64,000 bases of DNA from Ditylenchus dipsaci (taxonomy: Eukaryota; Nematoda; Chromadorea; Rhabditida; Anguinidae), in the NCBI GenBank assembly GCA_004194705.1, contig SADC01001034.1, positions 124,001-188,000 on the forward strand, given 5' to 3'. Under the pieces are notes generated by a model. It was not told where the DNA came from and made no database searches. It saw nothing but the letters and a program-made list of their open reading frames with translations. Each line of letters opens with the position of its first letter. Position 1 is the first letter of the stretch. Shown here in pieces: positions 1 through 10,968 of the stretch. Both the position numbers and the translations under genes were made by a program.

Positions 1-809
1 ATGTAGGCCAGAGGTTACCTATTTGTGTGCCCTTCTTGGATACTTTCTTTTTGGTCGGGTTTGCGGTTGTGTCAAAATCAAATAAAGAGGTTTACTGCCA
101 CTATCATCATCTTTGCCACTGCTGCTCATGCAGACCAGTTGTCGATGCGCTCCAGACACTGGAATCAATCTCAGCCATTTGGTGCGAACACACAGAGCAG
201 ACATCCTCTGAAATGCACAGCTTGGTTCTTATAATAGTAATTTGCTTGGAAAAATTTTGAGGTAATTGATCACAAAAATGTCTATTATAAATAGTATTTA
301 GTGGTGTAAAAATGATTTTTGTTCAAAATAAGTTTATTGCTAAAAATTTCTTGTAGAGTGTTTAAGTAAAGCATGTTTGGAAGAAAGAAAATTACAGATG
401 AAATCGTGTGTACATGATAAGATTAAAACTATATATTATGGTCAAATTTGCAGGAAGTCTCATAATTTGTCGAATGAAAAGGGCGTGCCACCTGCCCTAC
501 CAGGTTGATCGACAATTTCTTACACTTTTTGCAATGAAAAAATTTATTAGTCAACCAAGCATGTTATTTTTTTCAAATTTTCAAGCTAAATTCTTGAAAT
601 TTTAGCTGAAAAATGTTGAAATACGCAGTGAAAAAATGATCGGGCTATGCGTTGGGTCAAACATGTAAGATAGAAAAATCCCCGAATTATGACAAATTTT
701 TATACCGTCTACAAATGCAAATTATGGGAATGTGAAAGACCATCGCTGTTGACCACAATTGTCAATTGCTCAGATTCGAATTGCCGGTGGACAGTACTCT
801 TTCGTTTAG
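1..809. other. No confident gene; possible exon remnant near 140-230
   Basis: AT-rich stretch without clear repeats. A plus-strand frame over roughly 140-220 reads as plausible protein (CRPVVDALQTLESISAIW), following an acceptor-like CTCATGCAG, but no donor or family match is visible. It could belong to the same gene as the exon at 810-962. Confidence 0.25.
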
Positions 810-962
810 CAGTTTAAAACTCAAAAGAGTATACTGCTAGACCAAAGCATGCTGTCATACCAATTCAAATTTCAGCAATTGCCCATGGTTCTGGAAGAAA
901 GCAAAGGAGCTGTGGATGTATTAAGGCTAAGGCTACGTGATTTTCTGGGCATAAACAAGTAA
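810..962 (+). CDS. Probable C-terminal exon of an unidentified gene
   Basis: An open frame of 50 codons plus TAA starts exactly after the acceptor TTTCGTTTAG, where the same frame has a stop upstream. It encodes a mixed charged/hydrophobic tail (key stretches SILLDQSMLSYQFKFQQLP and KGAVDVLRLRLRDFLGINK) that looks like a helical domain rather than random translation. I do not recognise the family. Upstream exons are not identified and may lie left of the window. Confidence 0.4.
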   Translation, partial: QFKTQKSILLDQSMLSYQFKFQQLPMVLEESKGAVDVLRLRLRDFLGINK

Positions 963-1001
963 AAATGGCACTTGTGCACTTCGGGGGCCCTTTTTTATTA
1001 T

Positions 1002-1095
1002 TACCGTATAACCTATTTTAATCCCCCAGGGGGATTATTAATCAACCCTCCTCGGAGGGTGGGGGATTAATAGAGGGAGGGGATTATACTTCAAC
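1002..1095. repeat. Degenerate end of a CCGTAT-type TA element
   Basis: Begins TTACCGTATAACC and carries repeated GGGGGATTAATAGAG words in inverted arrangement, resembling the CCGTATTTCTCTAAT elements elsewhere. No matching right end is seen, so it is probably truncated. From here to 1,744 I see no gene; there is a poly-G run at about 1,490-1,500. Confidence 0.4.
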
Positions 1096-1744
1096 CTTTT
1101 TAGCGCCGAAGGCGCCGCAAATTTTTTAAAAACGTTATTTTAAAAATTGTAATTCTAATTTATGGAATTAAAAATCCGCCTATATTTTTGTCTTACGTGT
1201 ATTTGACGTCTGAATTTTCGTCTCACCTTTCGCTTACTTTTTTCTTCCACATGATTTTGTATATCCAGAAAGCTACTTTGCGTTCAAAAGTCGACTTCAG
1301 CTGTACAACTGCTCTCCAACAAAGCCAGACCATATGCCCTAGTGGCGCGAAAGTATTCTCACCATTCCTTCTCGTTGCGTTTGGTAGCGATGCCGAGTCT
1401 CTCCACTCTACGCAACGCCAGTTTAATATTCCGTACATACTATTAGTGATCCATCAATCGCAGAAGTTGAAACACTGGAATAGCTTTTTGGGGGGGGGGG
1501 TACAATGGAATAGCGGCGTAATTTTTTTCCGAAAACCGAACTTTTAGTGAGGTAAACGTTAGAAAACAACTTCTTATCGTTTTTAGCGTAAAAAATTACT
1601 TGCAAGGGTCTACCATATGTTCCCTTGTTAGGAAACTTGAAAACACCATTCACAGTAAATAATAACAAGCCCCACCCTTCCGAAGTGCCCAAGTGCCTAA
1701 TAAAATATCGACAAGGTACATAATATTCTGAAATACAGTCGACT

Positions 1745-1996
1745 ATCCCGTTAAAGGGTCATTGCCACCTGTTTCGAATTGTCCCCCGCCAATTCAATTT
1801 TTTTTCCCTAATCCTTGAACTTCTGTACGGATCTTTTGGCTTGGTTTCTAACAAAGCAAGGCCTAGAATTTAATTTTAGGTTAAGTTTAGTTAGGAACCA
1901 AGTTGAAAAATCCGTATAGAATTTCAATTATTAGGAAAAAAATTTGAATTGCCGGGGACAACCGTTGTCGGGACGGCAATGGCCCTTTAAAGGGGC
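1745..1996. repeat. Foldback element, family R4 (TTAAAGGG ends)
   Basis: Inverted arms begin CCCGTTAAAGGGTCATTGCC, continue through TTGTCCCCCGCCAATTC, and mirror each other around GGCCTAGAATTTAATTTTAGG. The same consensus (GGATTTTTCAACTTGG...TTGGCGGGGGACAA) recurs at 1,986-3,480, 12,415-13,020, 41,870-42,060, 43,450-43,700 and 55,800-56,040. No coding capacity. Confidence 0.75.
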
Positions 1997-3480
1997 ATGT
2001 TCACCTGTTACAAATTTTGTCCCCGCCAATTCAAAAAAATTTTCCCGCATCAATAAACTTCTGTACGGATTTTTCAACTTGGTTTCTAAGGCTCCCCTCA
2101 TACTCCCGCGCAACACGAGTTGCGCAACAAAATTTCATAGGTTCTACAGGAACAATTTTTATTTTCGGTCGCAGACATCTTATACTCAAAATGACGGATA
2201 GAATCCAGCAAATATTTTAATAATAAAAAATTTTCAATCTGATATAAAAATGTTTTAGGAATAATCACAAGTATGTGGCAAATCGGCGTGTTGGGCAAGA
2301 AAGTGACGCAACACGCCGATTTGCCACATACTTGTGATTATTCCTAAAACATTTTTATATCAAATTGAAATTTTAAAATATTAACGGGTGGAACATAAGT
2401 TCGGAATGGATTTTCAATGCCATATTTCTTATTACTTTTATTATCATATCTCTTATCTGTTGATACTATTTTGTAGCCCTGCATCTCCTCTTTCAAATGG
2501 CATATTGTTTTTAGCTTGATTATTGTGGATAAGTCACCATTTGGGTCCAAACACTTGTCTGGTCGTTTTAAGAAGAATACCAGCGCTTTCATCACTTTAA
2601 CTGGTCAAATGTTATATTGAATTTTGATAATCACGACAAAAATTTGCACATGTTGTAGCGCAGCTCAGGAGCTACAAAACCCATGTTACAGAATGATTTT
2701 CGAAAATTTCAGTGTTGAGATATGGCATTTTGAAAAAGACCAATTTCTTGAAAAATGACCAAAATTCAAAAAATTGGCAAAAACTTGCATATCGGTCATT
2801 TTCAAGAAATTGGTCTTTTTCAAAATGCCATATCTCAACACTGAAATTTTCAAAAATCATTCTGTAACATGGGTTTTGTAGCTCCTGAGCTGCGCTACAA
2901 CATGGTGCAAATTTTTTGTCGTGATTATCAAAATTCAACATAACATTTGACCAGTTAAAGTGATGAAAGCGCTGGTATTCTTCTTAAACGACCAGACAAG
3001 TGTTTGGACCCAAATGGTGACTTATCCACGATAATCAAGCTAAAGCAATATGGCATTTGAAAGAGGAGATTCAAGGTTACAAAATGGTATCAACAGATAA
3101 GAGATATGACAATAAAAGTAATAAGAAATATGGCATTGAAAATCCATTCCGAACTTATGTTCCACCCGTTAATTATTAATTTTTATTAAATTTATTTTTA
3201 TTCAATTTTAAAATTAAAATATTTGCTGGATTCTAGCCGTCATTTTGAGTATAAGATGTCTGCGACCGAAAATAAAAATTGTTCCTGTAGAACCCTATGA
3301 AATTTTGTTGCGCAACTCGTGTTGCGCGGAGTATGAGGGAGCCTAACGAAACTATACTTAAAATTAAATTCTAGGCCTTTTTTGTTAGAAATCAAGCTGG
3401 AAAACCCGTGCAGTAGTTTAATGGTTCGGAAAATTATTTGAATTGGCGGGGACATATTCAACAACAGCTGACCATGCCCA
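1986..3480. repeat. R4 copy split by a nested foldback element
   Basis: The left arm of an R4 copy stops near 2,090 and the right arm resumes near 3,345. Between them lies a second foldback whose ends carry AGGCTCCCCTCATACTCC and GTTGCGCAAC hairpins, with long mirrored arms (2,090-2,250 against 3,190-3,350). It contains two further palindromes: about 2,255-2,352 (AATCGGCGTGTTG loop region) and about 2,600-2,990 (arms with GCAGCTCAGGAGCTAC). No protein-coding exon is seen. Confidence 0.7.
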
Positions 3481-3486
3481 TTAACA

Positions 3487-3975
3487 TAATGGCAAAAAGT
3501 TTGTTCCCCCTTGGGCCGACACTTTTTTAACCCAATTTCAAAGTCTTTTACTTTTTCTTTTCGACAGTCTGGTCCTAAATTTCGCAAGGATTTCGATTTC
3601 GCCGATCGTTTTTACAAGAAGAAAAAAATTCTGGAATTCAAAGGGCACACTCTCTTGTCAACATAACGATATTTAAAAAAATAAAAAAGTGAAAAAAAAA
3701 CGATCGGCAAAGTCAGAATCCTTGCGATATTTGGGACCAGACAGTCGAAAAAGAAAAGATAAAAGACTTTGAAATGGGCAAAACTTTTCTTTGTGGCCGA
3801 AAATCTCTTTTTTGTGGCCGGTTTCGTTACTTGGGTGATGAGCGACCGAAGAGAACAAAACCGGCCACAAACAAGAGATTTTCGGCCACATAAAAAAGTT
3901 TTGCCATTTGAAAATTGGGTTTGAAAAAAAGTGTCGGACCCAAGGCGGGAACGAACTTTTTGCCATTATATTAAC
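3487..3975. repeat. Foldback element with ATAATGGCAAAAAGTT ends
   Basis: The left end TTAACATAATGGCAAAAAGT is mirrored by ACTTTTTGCCATTATATTAA at the right. Inside are GGCCGAAAATCTC words in inverted orientation. Part of the arm (GACACTTTTTTA, ACCCGAGGCGGGAACGAAC-like) also occurs in the pogo-type element at 53,649-54,095, so the interiors are related. Confidence 0.7.
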
Positions 3976-4016
3976 GGGAGAGTCGACTGTAAAGGCAATT
4001 TCTGTATACGGGAAAT

Positions 4017-4446
4017 TTATTGTAGCTGATCAAAGACTGGATAGGGCGTTGACAGTGTGCTGCAAGACATGGTGTCTGGAAAGTCAAGAAAATTTCCATC
4101 TCCTAGATAGAGGTTCAATTCGTTCTGGAAATTATTTTTTAATCAAATCCTAAATTTGATGCTAAGTGACAAACCCCAATCTCTTCGCTGCTGTTTTCTT
4201 GTGTCATTTGCATGTAGCCATAGGGATTTGCAGCAGTTCTGTTGGTCCATCGGTTTTGAGTTGAATTGTTCTGGTTACTAACTGAAACAGAACCATTGTT
4301 ATTGTTGGTATTCGGCTCAATGGCTCCTTTGGGTTGTTGTTCATTGACAGATTAGAAGTGGAAGAAGAAGCTGGGGAAACAGAGTCGACTCCATTGGAAG
4401 AGTGGTTATCGCGCATGTGATTTTTCAGTGTCCTTGTGCCATTTGT
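4017..4446 (-). CDS. C-terminal exons of a probable BED zinc-finger protein
   Basis: Two minus-strand exons: 4,175-4,446 and 4,017-4,124 (stop TAA at 4,017-4,019), joined by a 50-bp GT-AG intron. The first opens with TNGTRTLKNHMRDNHSSNG, which resembles the His half of a BED finger (the Cys pair would be in the missing upstream exon). Ser/Asn/Gln-rich sequence follows, then a tail ending DNFLDFP-like and YPVFDQLQ. Reading the exon through needs one extra base near 4,342-4,350: upstream the SSSTSNLS frame is good, and downstream the PKGAIEP...NPYGYMQM frame is good. BED proteins are typically DNA-binding regulators or transposase-derived. The Gln-rich exon at 16,493-17,145 could be the N-terminus of the same gene (phase 0 on both sides); that is inference. 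Confidence 0.5.
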
Positions 4447-4619
4447 CTATAAAAACAATTCTATAATGGTGAACAAAAGATGGAAGATCTGTTATGTCTT
4501 CAGGATTTTTTACATTTACTCAGAAATCAAAATGAAGAAATGTCTGATCAACTATAAGAGGGACTTTAACTCAAGAAAATTTTTAAGTGGACAGACCAGT
4601 TAGGCCTCAAACCAGTGCT

Positions 4620-4800
4620 TCCAAAATGAAAATGAAAAAACGATGAAAATGAAAATTTCGGTGAAAATTTAAATGAAAAACGAAGCTTTCATTTTCATTT
4701 GATGAAATGGATCGATGAAATGGAAAATGAAAATTTTCATTTTCATCAAACGAATAGTGAAAATTTTCGTTTTTTCACTGAAAATTTTGGCTTGGATACA
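4620..4800. repeat. Iterated GAAAATGAAAA / TTTTCATTTTC array
   Basis: Palindromic array of the words GAAAATG and CATTTTC, preceded by AGTGCTTCCAAAA. The same AGTG-TTCCAAAA lead-in precedes the ACAGAA array at 24,731, which suggests one element type with different words. Confidence 0.5.
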
Positions 4801-5389
4801 TTTGGCAAAACCGAAATTTGGCAAAACGAAACTTGTCGAAACAAAAATTGGCCGAACTATATGTATAACCAAATATTAAAAATGTAAGGGTTTTGGGGCG
4901 CTAGTAGCGAATAACACCCCCCCCCCCCGGGAATTTAAATTTCATGCTGAACATGGTTTGATAATAATAACATGAGGTTTTGTGTGGCATTTTCAAGTAT
5001 TGCGAAATAATTGATTTTACCAAACGTCGGTTTTATTGACTTAAAATCGTGTAGGGAGTCAAGTTTGTTAGTAACAAATTGAGATTTCCATCAACCAAAA
5101 TTCTTGGGTGATTATTACTCGGGTGGGTGAATATCTACCTCGCTTCCCAATAAAACTTAGAATTTAAAACTAAGCATTTTTTCTGACCTAAAATCGCCTG
5201 GCAAAACTGGTTTGTAAAAGACTAAAATTGCGATTTCACCCATCTGGCCTCCAAAATGTGGAGTGGGCACCAGCTGACCAAGTGGATATCCACCCTTATT
5301 GGCCTGAAATAAAATAGAGAATCCCAATACCTATTTTTCTATGAACCAACCGCAGTTTTGCTGGATGCCAAATGTACTAACAAACCCAA
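4801..5389. other. No gene seen
   Basis: Contains a poly-C run at about 4,917-4,928 and diverged fragments of the dispersed repeats that also occur near 33,600 and 50,700 (words such as TCACCCATCTGGCC and GTGGGCACCAGCTGACC). No convincing coding exon. Confidence 0.5.
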
Positions 5390-5470
5390 GTAGTCGTCCA
5401 CTTGGATCAAAAAAAATTTTCGTTTTTGGGTTCCAAAACCTATTTTCTGTACCTATTCGAGCATTCTAAG
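5390..5470. repeat. Left half of a CCAAGTGG foldback element
   Basis: GTCGTCCACTTGGATCAAAA followed by the family interior (TTCCAAAACCTATTTTCTG, ATTCGAGCATTCTAAG). It is interrupted by the R3 element starting at 5,471; the matching right half is not present after that element. Confidence 0.6.
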
Positions 5471-6340
5471 GCTGGAGTTTAGAATGTGACCTTTTTCTAA
5501 AAATGGTCAAAATCAGTTTTTTTAGTTGTGTAACATTGTAAAAAATGCTCAGCATTCATTTTTATTGTTGGAAAGCCAATTTTTCAAAAAAAAAATTTTT
5601 TCGAACACAGGGGGGGTATCATGGTTTTTTAGTCAAATTTGAAAAATTTAAATTGGCGCCTTTTGAATTTAAAAGGGAATAAGGGCTGTATTGGGAGGGA
5701 AGGGAACAAAAGGGGCCACTTTTATGGCAGAACATTATAAATTGAATATCTATATTCTTCGACTGCCTCACCATGTTTTTCAACTGGGCCGTGGCAAAAA
5801 AAGACTCTATATGCATTTTATGGTCAAGAGTACTTCTCGGAATCATGTCTAAGGTAAGTGTGTGCGCGCATCTCTAACTCTCAAGCCCCCTGCGCCCCCT
5901 TCGGGGGCGCAGGGGGCTTGGGGGCTTGGAGTTGAGATGCGCACACCCACATACCTTAGACACAAATCACTCGAAAGTGACTCTGGATGCATGAAAAAGC
6001 ATGCATACCAGAGTTTATTTATGCGGTAGGCCCAGTATTCAAAACTATGTTCAACATCTTCTTGTTAGTGGGCCCTGTGTGATCAGTGGCCCCCTTGTTG
6101 TCCCTTCCCCTCCCAATACAGCCCTTATTCCCTTTTAAATTCAAAAGGCGCCAATTTAATTTTTCAAATTTTGACTAAAAAACCATGATACCCCCCTGTG
6201 GTTCGAAAAAATTTTTTTTTTTTGAAAAATTGGCTTTCCCAACAATAAAAATGAATGCTGAGCATTTTTTACAATGTTACACAACTAAAAAAACTGATTT
6301 TGACCATTTTTAGAAAAAGGTCACATTCTAAACTTTAGCC
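5471..6340. repeat. R3 element, copy 1 (870 bp, long inverted arms)
   Basis: Ends GGCTGGAGTTTAGAATGTGACC and mirrors GGTCACATTCTAAACTTTAGCC, with arms of about 250 bp. The centre has a strong GC hairpin (GCGCCCCCTTCGGGGGCGC) flanked by ATGCGCGCACACACTTACC-like and mirrored CATACCTTAGACAC words, then CACTCGAAAGTGACTCTGG and a CCGCATAAATAAACTC motif. A second full copy in the opposite orientation is at 8,592-9,457. Partial copies occur at 11,895, 36,830, 42,797-43,400, 46,610-47,960 and 48,535. It carries no transposase and is non-autonomous. Confidence 0.8.
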
Positions 6341-6518
6341 TATATGACCACCACGCGGGTTTAGCGCCTTATTTCTTTGACCACTTCACTTAAGACGCCA
6401 TGACGAAGAGGGAGACTAAACAAAAAAAAGTATAGAATAAAGTGAGAGTTAACCACTGACTTCAAACAAACAAAAAAATAATGAGACTCTCAAAGACTGA
6501 GTCTTCAAAGAACTTATC

Positions 6519-6650
6519 TCAAGACTGCATCCATGACTGTAATATGTCAAAATGGCCTTCTGGCCTTCCGAATGAGTGTATATAGGCTGCAATCTGTTTG
6601 CAAAAATTCGGATAACCAGCGTCCACATCACAAAACCACCATTTTCCAAC
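6519..6650 (-). CDS. Orphan exon, unidentified Cys/Trp-rich sequence
   Basis: Minus-strand frame of 43 codons plus TGA begins right after the acceptor TTTGACAG and reads VGKWWFCDVDAGYPNFC, then KQIAAYIHSFGRPEG and HFDILQSWMQS. Composition and the splice site argue for real coding sequence, but no upstream exon or family is recognised. It lies within the putative long intron of the BED/Gln-rich gene on the same strand. Confidence 0.35.
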   Translation of the reverse strand, partial: VGKWWFCDVDAGYPNFCKQIAAYIHSFGRPEGHFDILQSWMQS

Positions 6651-6764
6651 CTGTCAAATTTTTATTCGAAACTGCTCAAAATATGTCATAGTTAATAGCT
6701 TAGCTCAATGCTTGGTCAATATTTGTAAGAAAATTACAAGAGCTACATGATAGGCGAAAAGGGC

Positions 6765-7840
6765 AGAGCTTTTCCTTGCTCCAAAAAAACTTTTTTGCTG
6801 CAAAAGGACTTTTTTGCTCCAAAAGACTTTTTTTGCTGCTAATTTTGTCTGCTGCAAAAAAGACTTTTTTTTGCTGCAAAAATACTTTTTTTTTTGCTGC
6901 AAAAAGAGAAAATTTTTTGAGACCGAAATCTTGTTTTGACTAACTAGAATCTCAATGGGCGCATTTTATAAATAATTTGAAAAAAGTGTTCAAACATCTT
7001 CTAAGTAAGTTTTTACTTAAGTTTTGCCCTGAAGTGCATACCGTATTCCCTCTAATAAGCGCGCCGGCGCGCTTATTTTTCAAACCCCCATAAATCTGAA
7101 AAATTTCGAGTCAATCTCGAAAATTTCGGGCGCTCAACCAAAATCTAAAAAGTGGAATCGGTAGAGCTGGTGGGAGTTAAGAAAATGCATTAAACAGCTT
7201 TGCAGAAAAATTTCTCTGAGCTGAGATATAGGTCCTCAAAGGAGGGGGTGCTCACTTATTAGAGCATGCGCGCTTATTAGAGGAAATACGGTAAGTACCA
7301 TGAAGTCGACCTTAAAATTAAGGGAATCATTCAGATTGAGCATATAAATAATTATATCATGCCTAGAACAGTGCCTCGAGCACTTTATTATATATGAAAA
7401 GTCAGTTTTTGTCGCGAAATTTTCAGGCGGTACTTAAGTTGTTCAGCCAGACCCACCTGAGAAAAAGGGACTACCTAGGTTCCGAAGTGTGATTAATTGA
7501 CCTGTGGACAAATTTACGTGTGGACGAATTGGCGGGCGCACGGATTGACCGTGGATGCACTGACTGTGGACGAATTGACCGCAAAATACGTATAATAATT
7601 GATATTTCTAGTGAGAAATGCTGCGAAGAGAGGCATGTGAAACAAAACAATATTTGCAGCAAAAAATCTTTTTTAAGCACAAAGAGTCTTTTTGCAGCGA
7701 AAAAAAGTATTTTCGCAACAAAAAAGTTCTTTTGCAGCAAAAAGAAGTCTTTTGGGAGCAAAACAGTCCTTTTGCAGCAAAAAAGTTTTTTGGCGCAAAA
7801 AAAGTCTGTTTGCGGGCGACGGTCTTTTCGTCCCCGGTCA
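6765..7840. mobile_element. Word-array element, word TTTTGCAGCAAAAAAG
   Basis: Arrays of CTTTTTTGCTGCAAAAAG-like words at 6,780-6,905 are mirrored by GCAGCAAAAAAG words at 7,640-7,810, giving inverted ends of roughly 130-170 bp made of repeats. A TA element (7,039-7,293) sits between them. No transposase is visible. Just upstream, 7,505-7,590 repeats GTGGACGAATTG. Confidence 0.5.
7039..7293. mobile_element. CCGTAT-type TA element, copy A (word GCGCGCTTATT)
   Basis: TACCGTATTCCCTCTAATAA at the left mirrors TTATTAGAGGAAATACGGTA at the right, with TA at both edges. The subterminal word AAGCGCGC/GCGCGCTT appears at both ends and again inside before TTATTAGAG. The interior carries the shared stretch GGAATCGGTAGAGCTGGTGG...AAGAAAATGCATTAAACAGC found in copies C, E and I. 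Non-autonomous. Confidence 0.8.
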
Positions 7841-8591
7841 TATCGTCCGTGGCCTTTTCGTCCCAAAAGCCGCCAATTTGAAATTTTCAAACAGGTTCAG
7901 ATCCATGTGGTAGCAGACATTTTTTTCTTGAATGACAGTCATATATTTGTATTTCTAAGACCCGTGAGCCTCAGGATGATAGTGTAGTCCCCTAGTACCT
8001 CCTCTAAATGGGTATCCACCTCCAGAATCCGAAATATTGGATTTAATTGAAAGTAATTAAAAATTATTGCACCTATCCATAATTGGTTTCTGAACACGGT
8101 TTTATAATGCTAAAATTTCCGGAACCCCAGTTCTGGAGTTTTTTCCTATGAATAGTTTTCTATCCTGTAGGGAATCCACGTGATAGTATGAAGGTTGTAG
8201 TACCGAGAAAGTAGTACTAAGTGGTAGTAACAAGGCAGTGACTATGAATCGGTACTCAGGTGGAAGTGCCTGGGTGGTGGTAGATAGTAATTTCTAGTTA
8301 GTGGTACATAAAAAGCAGTACTTAGTCGACAATACGAGACTGTTTATTAAACTATTTTTTGCAAAGCATCTGACCATGCTAGCAGCTGGATCATTCGGAT
8401 CTCCCATGCACCAACTAAACCAAGTGGTCGTCCACTTGGATCGAATCGAAATCAATAACTTGTTTTTCGCACTAATTGAAGCATTCTAAAGATGGTATGA
8501 CAGTGATAAAATTACATTTTTGCAAGATTTACGAAAACTGTGAAAATACCGTCAAAACGTAATTTACTACTGTCAAACCATCTTTAGAATG
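7841..8591. repeat. Mixed repeats: GGTAGT words and a truncated CCAAGTGG element
   Basis: 8,170-8,330 iterates GTGGTAGTA/GGTACT-type words. 8,420-8,591 is the left part of a CCAAGTGGTCGTCCACTTGG element, with its TGACAGTGATAAAATTAC hairpin, and ends at the R3 copy starting at 8,592. No gene. Confidence 0.5.
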
Positions 8592-9457
8592 GGCTAAAGT
8601 TTAGAATGTGACCTTTTTCTAAAAATGGTCAAAATCAGTTTTTTTAGTTGTGTAACATTGTAAAAAATGCTCAGCATTCATTTTTATTGTTGGGAAAGCC
8701 AATTTTTCAAAAAAAAAAAATTTTTTTCGAACCACAGGGGGGGTATCATGGTTTTTTAGTCAAAATTTGAAAAATTTAAATTGGCGCCTTTTGAATTTAA
8801 AAGGGAATAAGGGCTGTATTGGGAGGGGAAGGGAACAAAAGGGGGCCACTGATCACACAGGGCCCACTAACAAGAAGATGTTGAACATAGTTTTGAATAC
8901 TGGGGCCTACCGCATAAATAAACTCTGGTATGCATGCTTTTCATGCATCCAGAGTCACTTTCGAGTGATTTGTGTCTAAGGTATGTGGGTGTGCGCATCT
9001 CAACTCCAAGCCCCCTGCGCCCCCGAAGGGGCGCAGGGGCTTGAGAGTTAGAGATGCGCGCACACACTTACCTTAGACATGATTCCGAGAAGTACTCTTG
9101 ACCATAAAATGCATATAGAGTCTTTTTTTGCCACGGCCCAGTTGAAAAACATGGTGAGGCAGTCGAAGAATATAGATATTCAAATTTATAATGTTCTGCC
9201 ATAAAAGTGGCCCCTTTGTTCCCTTCCCCTCCCAATACAGCCCTTATTCCCTTTTAAATTCAAAAGGCGCCAATTTAAATTTTTCAAATTTTGACTAAAA
9301 AACCATGATACCCCCCTGTGGTTCGAAAAAATTTTTTTTTTGAAAAATTGGCTTTCCCAACAATAAAAATGAATGCTGAGCATTTTTTACAATGTTACAC
9401 AACTAAAAAAACTGATTTTGACCATTTTTAGAAAAAGGTCACATTCTAAACTCCAGC
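8592..9457. repeat. R3 element, copy 2 (inverted relative to copy 1)
   Basis: Same ends and centre as 5,471-6,340 but in the opposite orientation (starts GGCTAAAGTTTAGAATGTG, ends CATTCTAAACTCCAGCC). Nearly identical over its length, suggesting recent activity of the family. Confidence 0.8.
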
Positions 9458-9835
9458 CGTCATATATCTTACTGTGAGTGTTACATTTTGTTGTGCTTCT
9501 ATCATCAATAATTTTGTTCAGTCTCTCTGCTTCGGGAATTCTCAAGTAGAGTGACGGAAGAGCTCATATATGATACGTTTCGGTTGGTGTCCTGCTGAAT
9601 TCGTGAAGAATAAAGTCTACGAGAATCTCATTAGTGTTATTCGTATGTTTTGTATGTCAATAAAATTTTGATTTTTGTTTGCAGCTCATGAACCCGCGTG
9701 GTGGTCAATCATGGTCTCTCTCTACTCGATGGTGCCTCAAGAGAAGTGGAAAAGAATCAAGATGCTGAACCCGCGTGGTGGTCATTCGTGGTACTGTGAT
9801 TGTTGTATTTCCTTTGTCTCAATATGGTCATAGGT

Positions 9836-9966
9836 AATTTCGCCAACACCATTTCGCCAACGGCGATTTCGCCAACGTCAATTTCGCCAACGGCAATTTC
9901 GCCAACAGTAATTTCGCCAATACAATTTCGCCAATGGTAATTTCGCCAACACATTTTCGCCAACAA
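9836..9966. repeat. Iterated word ATTTCGCCAAC array
   Basis: About nine copies of ATTTCGCCAAC/TTTCGCCAA separated by 3-5 variable bases. This is the same constant-core/variable-spacer layout seen in word-array element ends elsewhere; no mirrored partner is found. 9,458-9,835 contains no recognised gene; two copies of AACCCGCGTGGTGGTCA lie at about 9,692 and 9,767. Confidence 0.55.
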
Positions 9967-10253
9967 GGATCCATAGTGCCCCATGATCTTTGGTCAATCC
10001 CTTGATTTCTTACTCACTTAATAGTTTCAATATATGCATTTTCAGCAACTTATTTGTTCGAAACACTCGAACACTTGTTCGAAACACTCAAAGCCCATTT
10101 TTAAGGTGAGTTCATTCACCGATTCCTGGGAGCAATGGCAGACCAATCACTCCCGAAACGCCTTTTTAAACCACCAACCCAAACATTCCACCAATTCCAC
10201 AGTTTTCAGCAACTTATCTGTTCGACCCAAATTTGATTTTCGTTGCAGGTTGC

Positions 10254-10807
10254 GAAATGGAGTCAAACAGAAAAAAGCCTATGGCCAGCTATAATGTATA
10301 TCTGGATATCAAACAGTCAAAAGCGCCAATGGTATTAAGCAATTTTGGAGATTCACAGCAACAGCCTACCATGACACAGCTAAATCAGTCTTCGGTGAAT
10401 TAAATGGTTTGGTCAAAAGAAAAAGTCACGACAGATGTACTCAAAGTCCAATGGCGGCTGTGATAATTTCCTGAATGGTCATATTCCCAGTTTTACTGAT
10501 TTTAAGATCAAGAAAAAAATGACCGCTGCAAAGCGAAAAGTTGTGGATAGTCTTGCTACAAGCACTCAAGCAATTCTGTCAACTGAAAGAAACAGGAGCT
10601 AGTGTTTATGAAATTGAGTCAATGCCCAAGGACAGCAACATCAAAGGAATGATCAACAATGCTCGAAAGCCAAAAAGAGCATGAGGTTATTTTTTAATAA
10701 TGTTCTAGGTGTTGAACTGCCTTTTTAGATGTGGATAAGGAGTTGAAGGACTCGGTGCTGAGCTCTGACTTTACAGTCACCACCTGGAAGAGCGCTTTTA
10801 GGAGCTA
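10254..10807 (+). pseudogene. Degenerate FLYWCH/MULE transposase N-terminal remnant
   Basis: Plus-strand fragments in shifting frames read in order YNVYLDIKQSK, GIKQFWRFTATAYHDTAKS (FLYWCH-like core), FLNGHIPSFTDFKIKKKM, TAAKRKVVDSLATSTQAIL, EIESMPKDSNIKGMINNARK and, after an acceptor TTTTTAG, VDKELKDSVLSSDFTVTTW. This order matches the region between the FLYWCH domain and the DDE core of Mutator-like transposases, as in the remnants at 38,500 and 62,572. The catalytic core is absent and frames break at least twice. Family call is by pattern only. Confidence 0.45.
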
Positions 10808-10897
10808 GCGTTTATGAAGCTAGCGTTTAGGAGCTAGCGTTTATGAAAGTGTATATTTTTTCAACCTCATTTAGTCAGCTCTAAGCCAAACTGGCTT

Positions 10898-10968
10898 ACA
10901 GTGTACCCTCGATATAGTGTATATTTTCCCGATCCCCGCGAGCTACACTGTATCGAGAGTTGACTGTA
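10898..10968. mobile_element. Minimal pogo-type hairpin (word AGTGTA)
   Basis: TACAGTGTACCCTCGATATAGTG is mirrored by TGTATCGAGAGTTGACTGTA, a 71-bp foldback with pogo-like ends and TA edges. Just before it, 10,797-10,850 repeats GCTAGCGTTTATGAA. Confidence 0.55.

Noticed and set aside
5840..5960. Rho-independent terminator at the GC hairpin
   Set aside because: The hairpin is the symmetrical centre of the R3 transposable repeat and the window is eukaryotic.
7471..7990. Long open frames of 139 and 155 codons on both strands
   Set aside because: They run through the GCAGCAAAAAAG word array, which is open in several frames at once; the Lys/Phe/Cys pattern only reflects the repeat.
9836..9966. 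CRISPR-like regularity of the ATTTCGCCAAC repeats
   Set aside because: Repeats are 11 bp with 3-5 bp spacers, in a eukaryotic context with no cas genes; it is a word array.
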